From positions 1-20,714 of the IMG/VR virus record IMGVR_UViG_3300046006_005360: a DNA stretch of 20,714 nt; one strand, written 5' to 3'. The notes under the pieces were generated by a model. It saw only the letters and a list, made by a program, of their open reading frames with translations. It searched no databases and was not told where the DNA came from. The translations under genes were made by a program, and so were the position numbers. This document shows positions 12,444 through 20,137 of the stretch, one piece after another (within the stretch, counting starts at the first letter, position 1; the number at the start of each line of letters is the position of its first letter). This stretch comes from a virus.

Positions 12444-13649
12444 ATGCACCCCGCAACCATGCGCCTGATCCTCGCCATAATCTTTCTTGCTGCCACAGCG
12501 CATGATCTGAGTGCTCGTGAGTGGAAAAGTTCCGATGGCAGTAGAACCTTCCAAGGGCAGCTTATTTCATACCTCCCACCACAGGTTACTGTGGTGCGGA
12601 CAGATGGAACCCGCATCACTTTCCGTGAAGACTTACTGAGCCAAGCAGACAAGAGATACTGCTTTCTTGCTAACCGCGTTTTGAGCAGTTCGTTTCCGAA
12701 TATACCATACAAAGTGATTCAGGTCTTAGATTATGGGCTTCTTGTTAATGAATTGCCGACGAATAATCCATACTACTCAAACGAGTTCATGATGATATGG
12801 GGAAACTACAAGCAGACTGTCGCAGAGAATGAAGCATACGGGGGCAATATTTATTGGGCCGGGTCATACAGCTACAAAACTGTGAATGGAGATGAACGAA
12901 CTATTCGCAGCTTTGCCATGTCTCTAGACGAGGCAGTCGCCATTTGGGAATACCGATTGTCCCCGCCAGACCAAACTTCAAAGGGGGAACGCACTCCAAA
13001 GCTCACTAAAGAAAGCCTTTCTTCAAGCGGAACTGGATTCGCAGTCACAAGTATTGGCCATGTTGTCACCAATGCACACGTCGTTGACGGGGCTCGAAAA
13101 ATTTCTGTGCGTATTGGGGACAAGCTTGTTGCAGCGAGGCTTGTCGCAATTGACCAGCAGAATGACCTTGCTGTGCTCAAGGTTGATAGCACAACGCTAC
13201 CGCTTAAAATAGGTGCAACCGATTCTGTGAAGCTGGGCGATGAGATAACGGTTGGCGGTTTCCCGAACCCTGATATTCAGGGGACGAGCCTCAAGCTCAC
13301 ACGCGGAGTGATAAGTGGAATGAAGGGCATTCAAGATGACGTTCGACATTACCAAATTGATGCGGCCGTTCAGCCAGGCAACTCGGGTGGCCCACTACTT
13401 AGCACTAGCCGCTCAGTAGTGGGAGTGGTGAACGCCCGTCTCAACGATTCCGCCGTTGCCCTCGCGACTGGGTCGCTACCCCAGAACGTCAATTATGCCA
13501 TCAAGACAGACTACCTAATGCCTCTGGTTCGCAGCGTCGATGGCCTCACCGAGCAAATAGCCAAAGAGACATATGCCCAAGAGATTTCCATCGGACAGTG
13601 CCTTGAGCGCTCAGCGCACCAAGTCATATGCGATCTATCACCCCAATAA
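12444..13649 (+). CDS. Secreted trypsin-like serine protease with SHD1-like N-terminal domain
   Basis: The 401-residue protein has a signal peptide (MRLILAIIFLAATAHDLSA, about 6-24). A small domain follows (REWKSSDGSRTFQGQL to FREDLLSQADKRY, 25-72) that resembles the SHD1 domain common in secreted proteins of Planctomycetes and Verrucomicrobia. The C-terminal half is an S1C/DegP-type protease with a complete triad: H212 in TNAHVV, D241 in QNDLAVLKV and S314 in QPGNSGGPLL. No PDZ domain is present. It would work outside the cytoplasm. ATG 12444 is taken, and ATG 12459 is also possible. Codon use is AT-richer than in the neighbouring head genes, and the gene follows a terminator, so it looks like acquired cargo, not a virion gene. 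Confidence 0.88.
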   Translation: MHPATMRLILAIIFLAATAHDLSAREWKSSDGSRTFQGQLISYLPPQVTVVRTDGTRITFREDLLSQADKRYCFLANRVLSSSFPNIPYKVIQVLDYGLLVNELPTNNPYYSNEFMMIWGNYKQTVAENEAYGGNIYWAGSYSYKTVNGDERTIRSFAMSLDEAVAIWEYRLSPPDQTSKGERTPKLTKESLSSSGTGFAVTSIGHVVTNAHVVDGARKISVRIGDKLVAARLVAIDQQNDLAVLKVDSTTLPLKIGATDSVKLGDEITVGGFPNPDIQGTSLKLTRGVISGMKGIQDDVRHYQIDAAVQPGNSGGPLLSTSRSVVGVVNARLNDSAVALATGSLPQNVNYAIKTDYLMPLVRSVDGLTEQIAKETYAQEISIGQCLERSAHQVICDLSPQ

Positions 13650-13771
13650 CAAAGCCGAACAATGGCGCTGCTGGACAACGGGAGGGGCGCGTGTTGTCGT
13701 ATCAAAGTCCATCGCAGTTTGAATATCACCCACTCCGTTCATGCTCTGAACCATCCATCCCGTGCCGGAGC

Positions 13772-13789
13772 TTAAACGCCAGGCGATTC
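13772..13789. repeat. Left copy of an imperfect inverted repeat flanking a two-gene unit
   Basis: The reverse complement of these 18 bases, GAATCGCCTGGCGTTTAA, matches 14757-14774 at 14 of 18 positions, nine of them consecutive. The pair encloses the secreted-protein and membrane-protein genes. Confidence 0.3.
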
Positions 13790-13804
13790 AACACGTTTCT
13801 TCCA

Positions 13805-14413
13805 ATGAAAAGACTTCTACCACTTATCCTTGCAGCCGTTCTCGAAATTGCATCCTTCGGTCAGAGTCTGTTCCAGCAGCAAACGTTTGCAGGCGGCCTC
13901 GCGATTCAAATCCCCACGAACTGGAAGATTCTCGATTCCGCCACCACACAACAATTGGACACCAACACCGAGGCAACTACGGGCACCGCTCAAGGCAACA
14001 ATAAGATATTGCTCGCCGCCAATCTTTACTTGAGCGAGTCGCATCCATCAGCAACCGCTCGCCTCAGCGTCCGCACCGGACCAACGCTGTCCGAACGTGA
14101 ATTTCAGGCCATATCCGAATCAGAGTTCCAGGCGCAGTCCGGCAACAACCGTGCAAGTGTCGAGCGGAGTCTGCGCGCCGCCGGCTATTCACTCGTCACG
14201 TATTCTGAGCAGCGCGAGACGTTGGCAGGGCACACCGCCCACACATCCACCTACGTCAGTGCCGATAAGGGCCGCCAAATCGTCAATGTCCTCAGCATCA
14301 TTTTCCTGGGTGATCGCAAGATCAAACTCCAAGTCACCTACGACAAGGCCAGCGAAACGAGCACAAAGGCAACTACCGACCGTATCCGCGGCTCACTCAC
14401 GATTCCCAAATGA
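13805..14413 (+). CDS. Secreted protein of unknown function
   Basis: The 202-residue protein starts at ATG 13805, chosen because MKRLLPLILAAVLEIASFGQS is a clear signal peptide. The longer upstream frame has none. The mature part runs FAGGLAIQIPTNWKIL, then a Thr/Gln-rich linker, then RLSVRTGPTLSEREFQAI. It ends KIKLQVTYDKASETSTKATTDRIRGSLTIP. This order of strands with a terminal helix and strand recalls PsbP-like or similar small exported beta-domain proteins, but I do not assign a family. It is coupled to the next gene by ATGA. It lies in the cargo island with the secreted protease and may act with it. Confidence 0.7.
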   Translation: MKRLLPLILAAVLEIASFGQSLFQQQTFAGGLAIQIPTNWKILDSATTQQLDTNTEATTGTAQGNNKILLAANLYLSESHPSATARLSVRTGPTLSEREFQAISESEFQAQSGNNRASVERSLRAAGYSLVTYSEQRETLAGHTAHTSTYVSADKGRQIVNVLSIIFLGDRKIKLQVTYDKASETSTKATTDRIRGSLTIPK

Positions 14414-14754
14414 CAACCGCTAAGCCGCCTCTAACCAAGGCGCGTAGCATCATTCCCATTCTCTGTGGGATTCTACTTTCGTGGCTTTGCCTTTACATGG
14501 TGCGCCAGGCCCTGGGCGTATTCTTTCCACCTCCAACGCAAGATATCTCAATGATGAAGCCCGTGACGAGGGAAGTCGTGGAGGATGTGCGCGCATACGT
14601 CGCCGAGAAGTATCCAAACAACGAACAGAAAGGGCGGTTCGGTACCACTTTCTTTCTCGTTCTGCGTGGCTTTGGTTTGCTCTTCTTTGGTAGCGGCACT
14701 CTTTTCGTCATCTATCGCGTATGGATTGCACCGTCTGCATCAACTCCGAAATGA
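14410..14754 (+). CDS. Two-helix membrane protein of unknown function
   Basis: The 114-residue protein begins at ATG 14410, overlapping the previous stop. It has two hydrophobic segments (about 13-39, SIIPILCGILLSWLCLYMV onward, and 80-106, TFFLVLRGFGLLFFGSGTL onward). A soluble stretch of about 40 residues with VVEDVRAYVAEKYPNNE separates them. A basic N terminus suggests both ends are cytoplasmic. No family is recognised. It could be a superinfection-exclusion or accessory protein by analogy with other phage morons, but nothing in the sequence shows this directly. Confidence 0.6.
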   Translation: MTTAKPPLTKARSIIPILCGILLSWLCLYMVRQALGVFFPPPTQDISMMKPVTREVVEDVRAYVAEKYPNNEQKGRFGTTFFLVLRGFGLLFFGSGTLFVIYRVWIAPSASTPK

Positions 14755-14756
14755 CC

Positions 14757-14774
14757 GAATCGCCTAACATTAAA
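14757..14774. repeat. Right copy of the imperfect inverted repeat, contains GCCTAAC
   Basis: GAATCGCCTAACATTAAA is the right partner of 13772-13789. GCCTAAC (14762-14768) also fits the RYYYAAC core of integron attC sites, and GTTGAAC lies at about 14820-14826. The two cores are not complementary to each other, so a true attC is doubtful. Confidence 0.25.
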
Positions 14775-14914
14775 GGGTGCATTGCTCCGAGCCTGAGCGA
14801 GCCAGCCAATACCCCTCTGGTTGAACTAGCCCGACTTTAACACCATCGCTTCCTTATGCGCTTTGTGTTGCTCGGTAGCGCACAGCAGGGTGCGCTTGAC
14901 ACAAATCCCGGCGG

Positions 14915-15223
14915 ATGACCATCCACGATGAAATCGCTGCCGACCTCGCTCAAATCCTCACGGAGTTCGGTAAAGTCATTTTTTACCAGGGACAGCCCAC
15001 GCTGGCTTTGATCTCTGAGCCTATGCTCTCCAGTGAACTCGTGCTGGGCGGTGAGGTCGATGACGTGCGCTTCCATGCCAAGGTGCTGCGTTCATCCATC
15101 CCCGACATCCCGCACAGCGGCCAACTCATTCGGTGGGAGAACAAGGATTACCGCATCAAAGCCGTGATGAACCGTCCACCTCACGCCATCGTCACGATGG
15201 AGATCACACCCGCCGATCCGTAA
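14915..15223 (+). CDS. Head-tail connector, gpFII-like
   Basis: The 102-residue protein resumes the structural module after the cargo island. It has an N-terminal helix (HDEIAADLAQILTEFGKVIFY). A beta-rich part follows with VDDVRFHAKVL, IPHSGQLIRWENKDYRIKAVM and HAIVTMEIT. This resembles the lambda FII-type attachment proteins, whose small beta barrel binds the portal and tail. Its place before gpZ- and gpU-like genes agrees. Similarity is structural in feel only. Start ATG 14915 follows GGCGG closely. Confidence 0.65.
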   Translation: MTIHDEIAADLAQILTEFGKVIFYQGQPTLALISEPMLSSELVLGGEVDDVRFHAKVLRSSIPDIPHSGQLIRWENKDYRIKAVMNRPPHAIVTMEITPADP

Positions 15224-15224
15224 C

Positions 15225-16025
15225 ATGCGCGTCACTGGCAAAGTCACGGGACTCGACCCGCTGAAAAAGAAGATCGCGGCCTTCCCCAAGGAAGTGCAGC
15301 GCCCCATGGACAAGCTGCTCATCCAGGAAGTGCGCACGCTGGCTGTGGAGAGTGCGCGGATCACGCTGCCGTTTGGCCTGACGGATAAACCCTTCAAGAA
15401 ACTCGCGGCTCGCATCAAAGCGGACATCAACCGTATCTTTAAACGTGCTGACAACCTCGGCACAGCCTTCAAGCAAATGGAGGCCGCTGATCCTGAACTG
15501 GCTCGTGAATACTGGCGGGCGAATAAAAACGGCGAGCCGGAAAAAGCTCGACGCATCCTGCGCAAGCTCAGCGCCAAGGCCGGCATTCCCATCGGAGCCA
15601 TCCGCCCTGAACTCCACAAGAACGCCCGCACGGCCAGTTACGGTCGAGTGCCCGATAACGCCAAAACTCTGGCCATCATTTCCAAGGGTGAGGCTCTTGA
15701 TCGCTACATCACCAAAGTGCAGCGGCAGATCGGCGCGGTGAAAGCGGGCTGGATCGCGGCGGCCAAAACCTTGGGTGGCACCGTGCGCGGCATTCCCAGA
15801 TGGGCGAACACCGGAGCTCACAAAACATCGCAGGGCACGGCAGTGGTGAAGCGTGGTGATAAAGGAGCCAACATCGAGCTGCATAATCAGGTGAGCTATG
15901 CGCCCGAAGCTTGTAATGACACGCAACTTCGACAGGCGGAACGACGAGCTCGGATGCGGCTTCAACATGCTATGGCCGAAAAACTCAAGGCCATGGCTGC
16001 CCGTGCGTTTCGACAGGGCAAGTAG
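15225..16025 (+). CDS. Minor tail protein Z-like / tail completion protein
   Basis: The 266-residue basic protein begins MRVTGKVTGLDPLKKKIAAFPKEVQRPMDKLLIQEVRTLAVESAR, an opening typical of phage tail completion proteins (HK97 gp10 and lambda gpZ group). Lysine- and arginine-rich helices follow, ending in a long terminal helix (RQAERRARMRLQHAMAEKLKAMAARAF). It starts one base after the previous stop. Such proteins act at the tail's head-proximal end before joining. The exact family is uncertain because the middle (100-220) is not recognised. Confidence 0.65.
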   Translation: MRVTGKVTGLDPLKKKIAAFPKEVQRPMDKLLIQEVRTLAVESARITLPFGLTDKPFKKLAARIKADINRIFKRADNLGTAFKQMEAADPELAREYWRANKNGEPEKARRILRKLSAKAGIPIGAIRPELHKNARTASYGRVPDNAKTLAIISKGEALDRYITKVQRQIGAVKAGWIAAAKTLGGTVRGIPRWANTGAHKTSQGTAVVKRGDKGANIELHNQVSYAPEACNDTQLRQAERRARMRLQHAMAEKLKAMAARAFRQGK

Positions 16026-16028
16026 AGC

Positions 16029-16496
16029 GTGAATGATCAACCCTCACTCGAATACCGTCTCGCCAAACTGCTCGCCGACTACCTCACACATGTCAGGCAG
16101 CAGAACGGACTGCCGGCCACTCTGAACCTCGGCATTGGTTTGGAAATGGCGGCACGGCAGAGACCATGTGTTGTCTGCCACATCGACACGTTGGAGTTTC
16201 CGCACTCCAAGTTGATCGAAGCGAATGGCATCCTGGTCCTCCACACTCATGCCGACGAGACGGCGGTGCTGATGGAGGCGATCTGGGTGGCTTCACTGCG
16301 ATCTGCACTGACCAATCGTGGAGCGTTGTTCGCATGGCTTGCCACGCTACCTGAAGTTGAGCGCACGGGTTGGGACATCCGCCGCCTGAGGATTACCCGC
16401 AGTGAGAGTGAGTTGAATCGCGAGGATCGAACTCGCAGTCACACCACGCGGTTCACGATCAGCGCCCAGTCCGCTGAATTGACACCCGTCGCCTGA
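16029..16496 (+). CDS. Tail terminator-like protein (gpU position)
   Basis: The 155-residue protein starts at GTG 16029, three bases after the previous stop. An N-terminal helix (SLEYRLAKLLADYLTHVRQQ) is followed by alternating strands (CVVCHIDTLEF, GILVLHTHAD), a helix (LMEAIWVASLRSAL), then WDIRRLRITRSESE and TTRFTISA. This matches the fold order of tail terminators, which form a ring that stops tail tube growth. Position between the gpZ-like and tube-like genes supports it. Sequence similarity alone is not decisive. Confidence 0.6.
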   Translation: MNDQPSLEYRLAKLLADYLTHVRQQNGLPATLNLGIGLEMAARQRPCVVCHIDTLEFPHSKLIEANGILVLHTHADETAVLMEAIWVASLRSALTNRGALFAWLATLPEVERTGWDIRRLRITRSESELNREDRTRSHTTRFTISAQSAELTPVA

Positions 16497-16504
16497 GCAT
16501 AGCC

Positions 16505-16897
16505 ATGCCAGTGCAAGCCATCATCGAACAAGGAACGCGTCCTGCCTACGATCTCACCGACGAGACCGGTGTGCTGGTCACCAAGCTCTCTATCAAGCCG
16601 ACTCGCGAGTATGTGGAGCGCAAGAACAGCCAACGCATGGTGTCCTACGTCCGCGCCGAGAACCCGCGCATCACCTTTGAGTTCTCCGGCATCATCGTGG
16701 GCGACAGTGCCACAGGCTTTGCCGATCAGCACCCCGGCACAGCCATCACTGCACTCGTCAATTTCCAAAGCTCCGTACACGGGTTCTCGCCCACTGAAGG
16801 CAAGATCATCTACAAGGACCCGACACGCGAACTGAGCGACACGGATGAACCCCAGGTCAGCTTCACCGCTGAAATGTTCCCAGGCATCGCGCCATGA
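16505..16897 (+). CDS. Major tail tube-like protein
   Basis: The 130-residue protein is beta-rich: RPAYDLTDETGVLVTKLSIKPTREY, RMVSYVRAENPRITFEFSGII, and a C-terminal EPQVSFTAEMFPG. Small beta-sandwich proteins of this length right before the tail chaperone genes are normally the tail tube. It would stack in rings around the tape measure. No Ig-like appendage is seen. Its stop overlaps the next start as ATGA. Confidence 0.6.
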   Translation: MPVQAIIEQGTRPAYDLTDETGVLVTKLSIKPTREYVERKNSQRMVSYVRAENPRITFEFSGIIVGDSATGFADQHPGTAITALVNFQSSVHGFSPTEGKIIYKDPTRELSDTDEPQVSFTAEMFPGIAP

Positions 16898-17649
16898 TCG
16901 AAGGCTGGTGGCCCACTCACAGCCTGAGCCTGGCGTCCTGTCTGGGAGCCCTGGGTTTTCCTATCCGCGCGGATGTGGTGCTCGATGAGCGCAGTGGCGA
17001 AGAAGTGACCACCTTTTATATGGGTCTTCAGTCGCTCTGGAACTCCATGGCCACGGATGCACTTATCAACGACTGGCATTCAGGCCGGCTGGAGCAGGCA
17101 GATCCGCTGCATCCTTTTCTGTGCGGTCTGCGCGCCTGTCACAACGCCAACCTGATCGCATCTTCGTTGCGCAACGAAGATCGAATCCGGCTCACGCTAA
17201 CGGCTGATGATCACGTCACGATCTACGACGACGGCGATGAACTGCCGAGCTTGCGTGATGCCGATGAATTGATCGAAACCACCGATGCGGGATTAGTCGC
17301 CGCGCTGGGGGTGATTGGCATCCCCATGATCGAGCACGAGAGCGGGCTATTCAGACTGCCGCGATTCGGTCATTCGGTGAAAGCTCCCAGCGGTGAATGG
17401 ATGCGGCATGATGCTCAAGCACTCATCCAGCAGCTTCGTGAGGGTCTCCTCGAACAGAGTGAACCACAGCATCCGCTGGTCAGTGCCTACAACGCCCGAT
17501 GTGTGCATGATCAAATCCGCCGGCATCTCCACGCCACGGGCCGTCGCGTGCTGCTGCGCAAGCCTCGCTCACTGCGCTCCGCCTTTGTTTCTGAGCAGGC
17601 GAGTGATGACATGCTTGACCGGGTGCAACGCCATTTCCGAATCGCATGA
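16894..17649 (+). CDS. Unidentified tail-module protein with internal duplication
   Basis: The 251-residue protein is not recognised. Residues 12-93 and 133-213 look like two copies of one domain. SLASCLGALGFPI matches GLVAALGVIGIPM. ALINDWHSGRLEQADPLHPF, with its conserved LEQ-PxHP core, matches ALIQQLREGLLEQSEPQHPL. A basic C-terminal tail (ATGRRVLLRKPRSLRSAF) follows. It is linked to the tube-like gene before it and the chaperone gene after it by ATGA overlaps, so it is almost surely part of tail building. It may be a tail assembly factor specific to this phage group. Confidence 0.7.
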   Translation: MIEGWWPTHSLSLASCLGALGFPIRADVVLDERSGEEVTTFYMGLQSLWNSMATDALINDWHSGRLEQADPLHPFLCGLRACHNANLIASSLRNEDRIRLTLTADDHVTIYDDGDELPSLRDADELIETTDAGLVAALGVIGIPMIEHESGLFRLPRFGHSVKAPSGEWMRHDAQALIQQLREGLLEQSEPQHPLVSAYNARCVHDQIRRHLHATGRRVLLRKPRSLRSAFVSEQASDDMLDRVQRHFRIA

Positions 17650-18167
17650 AAACTCATCCACCCAAACTCCGGCTTGATCCCGAGCCGACGAAAAAACCTG
17701 CACGCAAGGTTCACCGCGACGCTGTGCCTGAAGCTGTTCTCAACGCAGCTCAAACGGAGCGAGAAAACGCCTTTGAGGCCGAGCACACATGGCCTGTCTG
17801 GAACGAGCAGAAATGCTGCTTCCAACCAGCGCTGCTGCATGGCTACAGTTCAGGCCGTGAGGCGCTGTTCTACAAGCTGCGCGCTGCCGATGGCGCACTG
17901 CCCCTGTCCAAGACCTTGGAGCAGCTCACCACCTTCCTGGCGGATGCGATCAAGATTCTTTGGTTGTGCAGCCACGAACCACAGGAATGGCGCATGGTGC
18001 GCGGTGATCTATCGTTGTTTCTCGAAACCATCGAAGCCTGGGGCGACGTGAACGTGCCACGATCGAAACACGTTGCTGCCGTGAATCTGGCCCTGCAAAT
18101 CTTCAACGAGGCCAGCATCAACAGGGCTGTGCCTGAACCTTCCGAACGAGGCGACTTGGGAAACTAG
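17646..18167 (+). CDS. Tail assembly chaperone, gpG-like (frame 0 product)
   Basis: The 173-residue protein directly precedes the tape measure region. It is charged at the N terminus (basic, Pro-rich) and helical in the middle (LSKTLEQLTTFLADAIKILWLCSHEP). The C-terminal half contains WRMVRGDLSLFLETIEAWGD. It ends with codons TTG GGA AAC and a TAG stop, and those codons contain the slippery heptamer GGGAAAC. In lambda-like phages gpG and the frameshift product gpGT bind the tape measure and recruit the tube protein. Identification comes from the position and frameshift site, not from sequence similarity. Confidence 0.78.
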   Translation: MKTHPPKLRLDPEPTKKPARKVHRDAVPEAVLNAAQTERENAFEAEHTWPVWNEQKCCFQPALLHGYSSGREALFYKLRAADGALPLSKTLEQLTTFLADAIKILWLCSHEPQEWRMVRGDLSLFLETIEAWGDVNVPRSKHVAAVNLALQIFNEASINRAVPEPSERGDLGN

Positions 18168-18379
18168 CCCAGCCCGTGTCGGAGGCGCAATACATCACGG
18201 TGATTGCGCGCGGCACGGGCTGGACCGAAGATTACATTCGCTGGCAACTGCCGCTCTCCCGTGGGCGAGCTTACGTCCATGCGTTAAGGCTCATGGAAGG
18301 TGAGTCGATGATGTGGCCGGACCGCAGGTTGTCGGAAACTGGACGATGGTGGTCGCGAGTGCGCCATCGGTTCCATTGA
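17646..18379 (+). CDS. G-T fusion by programmed -1 frameshift (tail assembly chaperone long form)
   Basis: Slippage at GGGAAAC (18158-18164) moves ribosomes to the -1 frame, which reads CTA GCC CAG CCC GTG and stays open to TGA at 18377-18379. The fused protein would have 173 residues from G plus 71 from T, 244 in total. The T part is SEAQYITVIARGTGWTEDYIRWQLPLSRGRAYVHALRLMEG onward. A typical gpT recruits the tail tube protein to the tape measure. The ratio of short to long form normally sets efficient tail assembly. Confidence 0.75.
18158..18223 (+). promoter_or_regulatory. Programmed -1 ribosomal frameshift site with downstream hairpin
   Basis: The heptamer G GGA AAC is in the correct register and sits directly before the TAG stop (18165-18167). 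Four bases later a hairpin starts: 18169-18181 pairs with 18211-18223 over 13 pairs with one G-U. Inside it GCGCAAT (18185-18191) pairs perfectly with ATTGCGC (18203-18209). Confidence 0.85.
18164..18379 (+). CDS. gpT-like extension frame of the tail assembly chaperone
   Basis: This is the -1 frame segment read after the shift. It can also be opened by GTG 18176 as a 67-residue ORF, but no ribosome site precedes that codon, so it is best regarded only as the fused part of the long chaperone. It ends 18 bases before the tape measure start. Tryptophan- and arginine-rich residues (GRWWSRVRHRFH) close it. Confidence 0.65.
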   Translation, partial: LAQPVSEAQYITVIARGTGWTEDYIRWQLPLSRGRAYVHALRLMEGESMMWPDRRLSETGRWWSRVRHRFH

Positions 18380-18397
18380 CATCCAGCGCCGTCTGCA

Positions 18398-20137
18398 ATG
18401 GCAGCACCAAAAGTCGAACTTGGCTGGGATAACACCGATCTGCAGGCCGGGGCTGCTAAAGCTCAGGGCATTCTGTCAGGCTTTGCCACTCGTGCCCGCA
18501 GCACTCTGGGCAAGGCGATGAGTGCCGATGTGGTGGGCGGCTTCGGTCAGCTCGCTGCGGCCGTCGGTTCCTTGACGGGCCTTAAATCCGTCATCGACGA
18601 TTTTGATCGACTCAATGATCTCTCCGTCCAACTCGACACGAGTGTTGAGAGTGTTCAGCGCCTTGGGGTCATGGCCAAGCTCTCCGGCAGTGATGTGGAA
18701 ACCCTCGTCAAAGGCGTCTCTAAACTGACTCGCTCGCTGGCTGATGCGGAGAACAGTGAGAAGACCGCAGAGTCCCTAAAACAGCTTGGCGTGAGCGCTT
18801 CCAAGCTGCGCTCTATGTCGCTGGAGGAGCAGATCATGGCGCTCTCCGAAGCGTTCATCAGCGCACGCGGACGTGGCGAAGGGTTCGCGGAGGTGTTCGA
18901 TCTCATGGGTCGCAACGGTGCCGAGCTGATTCCGCTGCTCATGCAGGGGCGTGAAGAATTGCAGGCACTCGCCGACACACCGGTGCTCAGCCAAGAGCAG
19001 GTTCAGCGCCTCGCTGAATTCAATGATCAGCTTGATGCCGGTGTTCTAAAATTAAAGGCATGGACTGCCGAATCGCTCCTGGGTCTTGCCGACTTCGCGG
19101 CAGTGTCCGGTGCGGCTCTTTTCGGTGGTCTGGATGGCAGCTTCACCGAACGCGTCGAACAGGCGGCGACCGCGCTTGCTCAATCTAAAGTTGAATCCGA
19201 AGAGGCGGCTGCCGCGCAGGAGAAGCAACGTGAGGCTGCGCGCGAAGCCGCCGAATGGTCGAAGAAGATTGCCGCAGCGCAGAAAGAGGCGGCGGCAAGC
19301 ATTGAGAAAGGTCAGAAGGAACTCGAGGCGCAGGAAAAACGGATGCAGGGCATTCGTGAGCAGATCAACCAAGCCAAAGGCGGCAATCTCAAGCAGAAGC
19401 TCAGCCCTGACGAGAACCTTGAACTCGCCAAAGGCAACGTGTCCGACATCGAAGCGAAGATGAAATCCGCCCGCGACAAGGCCTACATGGATGGCAAAGG
19501 GGGCCAGGACACAGAGGAGGTTCTTCAACTCGAACTTCAGCGTCAGAAGATGCTCGGCGACATCCTCACGCTAGAACAACAGATCAGCGCGGAGAAGGAT
19601 CGCCAACAGCAAGCCGAAGCTGAAAAGACCGCTCAGCAAAACGAAGCTCGTTCGGGCATGGCCAACGATCTTCAAGTGCTGGAGTTGCGTGCCCGAGGCC
19701 GCAACAAGGAAGCCGATGCACTGGAACGACAGGCACGCATTCAGCAGGAAGCACGGCGCATTGCCGAGGAGACGGGTATGTCGCAGCAGGAATCTCTCCG
19801 CATCGCCCAGACCAAGAGCGCCTTGGAGGAACGTGCGGCCAACCGGCAGGATGGAGGTCGCCAACGCATCCAGGGATATTCGGCGATGAGCCAGGGAACT
19901 GCCGATGACGCGAGGAGTCGTGCGGAGCAGAGGATGGCCGAGGCACGATCACGAGTGCAGAGTTCCTACGATCGCTTCATGCCAGGTTTGAAGGGCGGCC
20001 CGCAGGACAATCCGCTGGCCCAACGCGCGGCCCAAAACGCTGCCGCCGATAAAGCGCCCGCTGAGAACGGCACTTCCCAACAGGCCGCGCAGATGGTTGC
20101 GCAAATCCTGCCACAAATCCTGGAGGCGTTGAAATGA
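18398..20137 (+). CDS. Tape measure protein
   Basis: The 579-residue protein starts MAAPKVELGWDNTDLQAGAAKAQGIL. The N-terminal half resembles the conserved start of tape measure proteins (RARSTLGKAM, LAAAVGSLTGLKSVIDDFDRLNDLSVQLDTSVESVQRLGVMAKLSGSDVETL). Residues about 264-530 are a long Ala/Glu/Gln/Lys-rich coiled coil (EAAAAQEKQREAAREAAEW onward). It fixes tail length by being stretched inside the tube. At about 1.5 angstrom per residue this would mean a tail near 87 nm. No lytic or peptidase domain is seen. The end overlaps the next start by ATGA. Confidence 0.9.
   Translation: MAAPKVELGWDNTDLQAGAAKAQGILSGFATRARSTLGKAMSADVVGGFGQLAAAVGSLTGLKSVIDDFDRLNDLSVQLDTSVESVQRLGVMAKLSGSDVETLVKGVSKLTRSLADAENSEKTAESLKQLGVSASKLRSMSLEEQIMALSEAFISARGRGEGFAEVFDLMGRNGAELIPLLMQGREELQALADTPVLSQEQVQRLAEFNDQLDAGVLKLKAWTAESLLGLADFAAVSGAALFGGLDGSFTERVEQAATALAQSKVESEEAAAAQEKQREAAREAAEWSKKIAAAQKEAAASIEKGQKELEAQEKRMQGIREQINQAKGGNLKQKLSPDENLELAKGNVSDIEAKMKSARDKAYMDGKGGQDTEEVLQLELQRQKMLGDILTLEQQISAEKDRQQQAEAEKTAQQNEARSGMANDLQVLELRARGRNKEADALERQARIQQEARRIAEETGMSQQESLRIAQTKSALEERAANRQDGGRQRIQGYSAMSQGTADDARSRAEQRMAEARSRVQSSYDRFMPGLKGGPQDNPLAQRAAQNAAADKAPAENGTSQQAAQMVAQILPQILEALK

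Noticed and set aside
14857-14882. TGCGCT/AGCGCA hairpin after the membrane-protein gene as terminator
   Set aside because: The stem has only six pairs, a 14-base loop and no T-tract. It may be chance.
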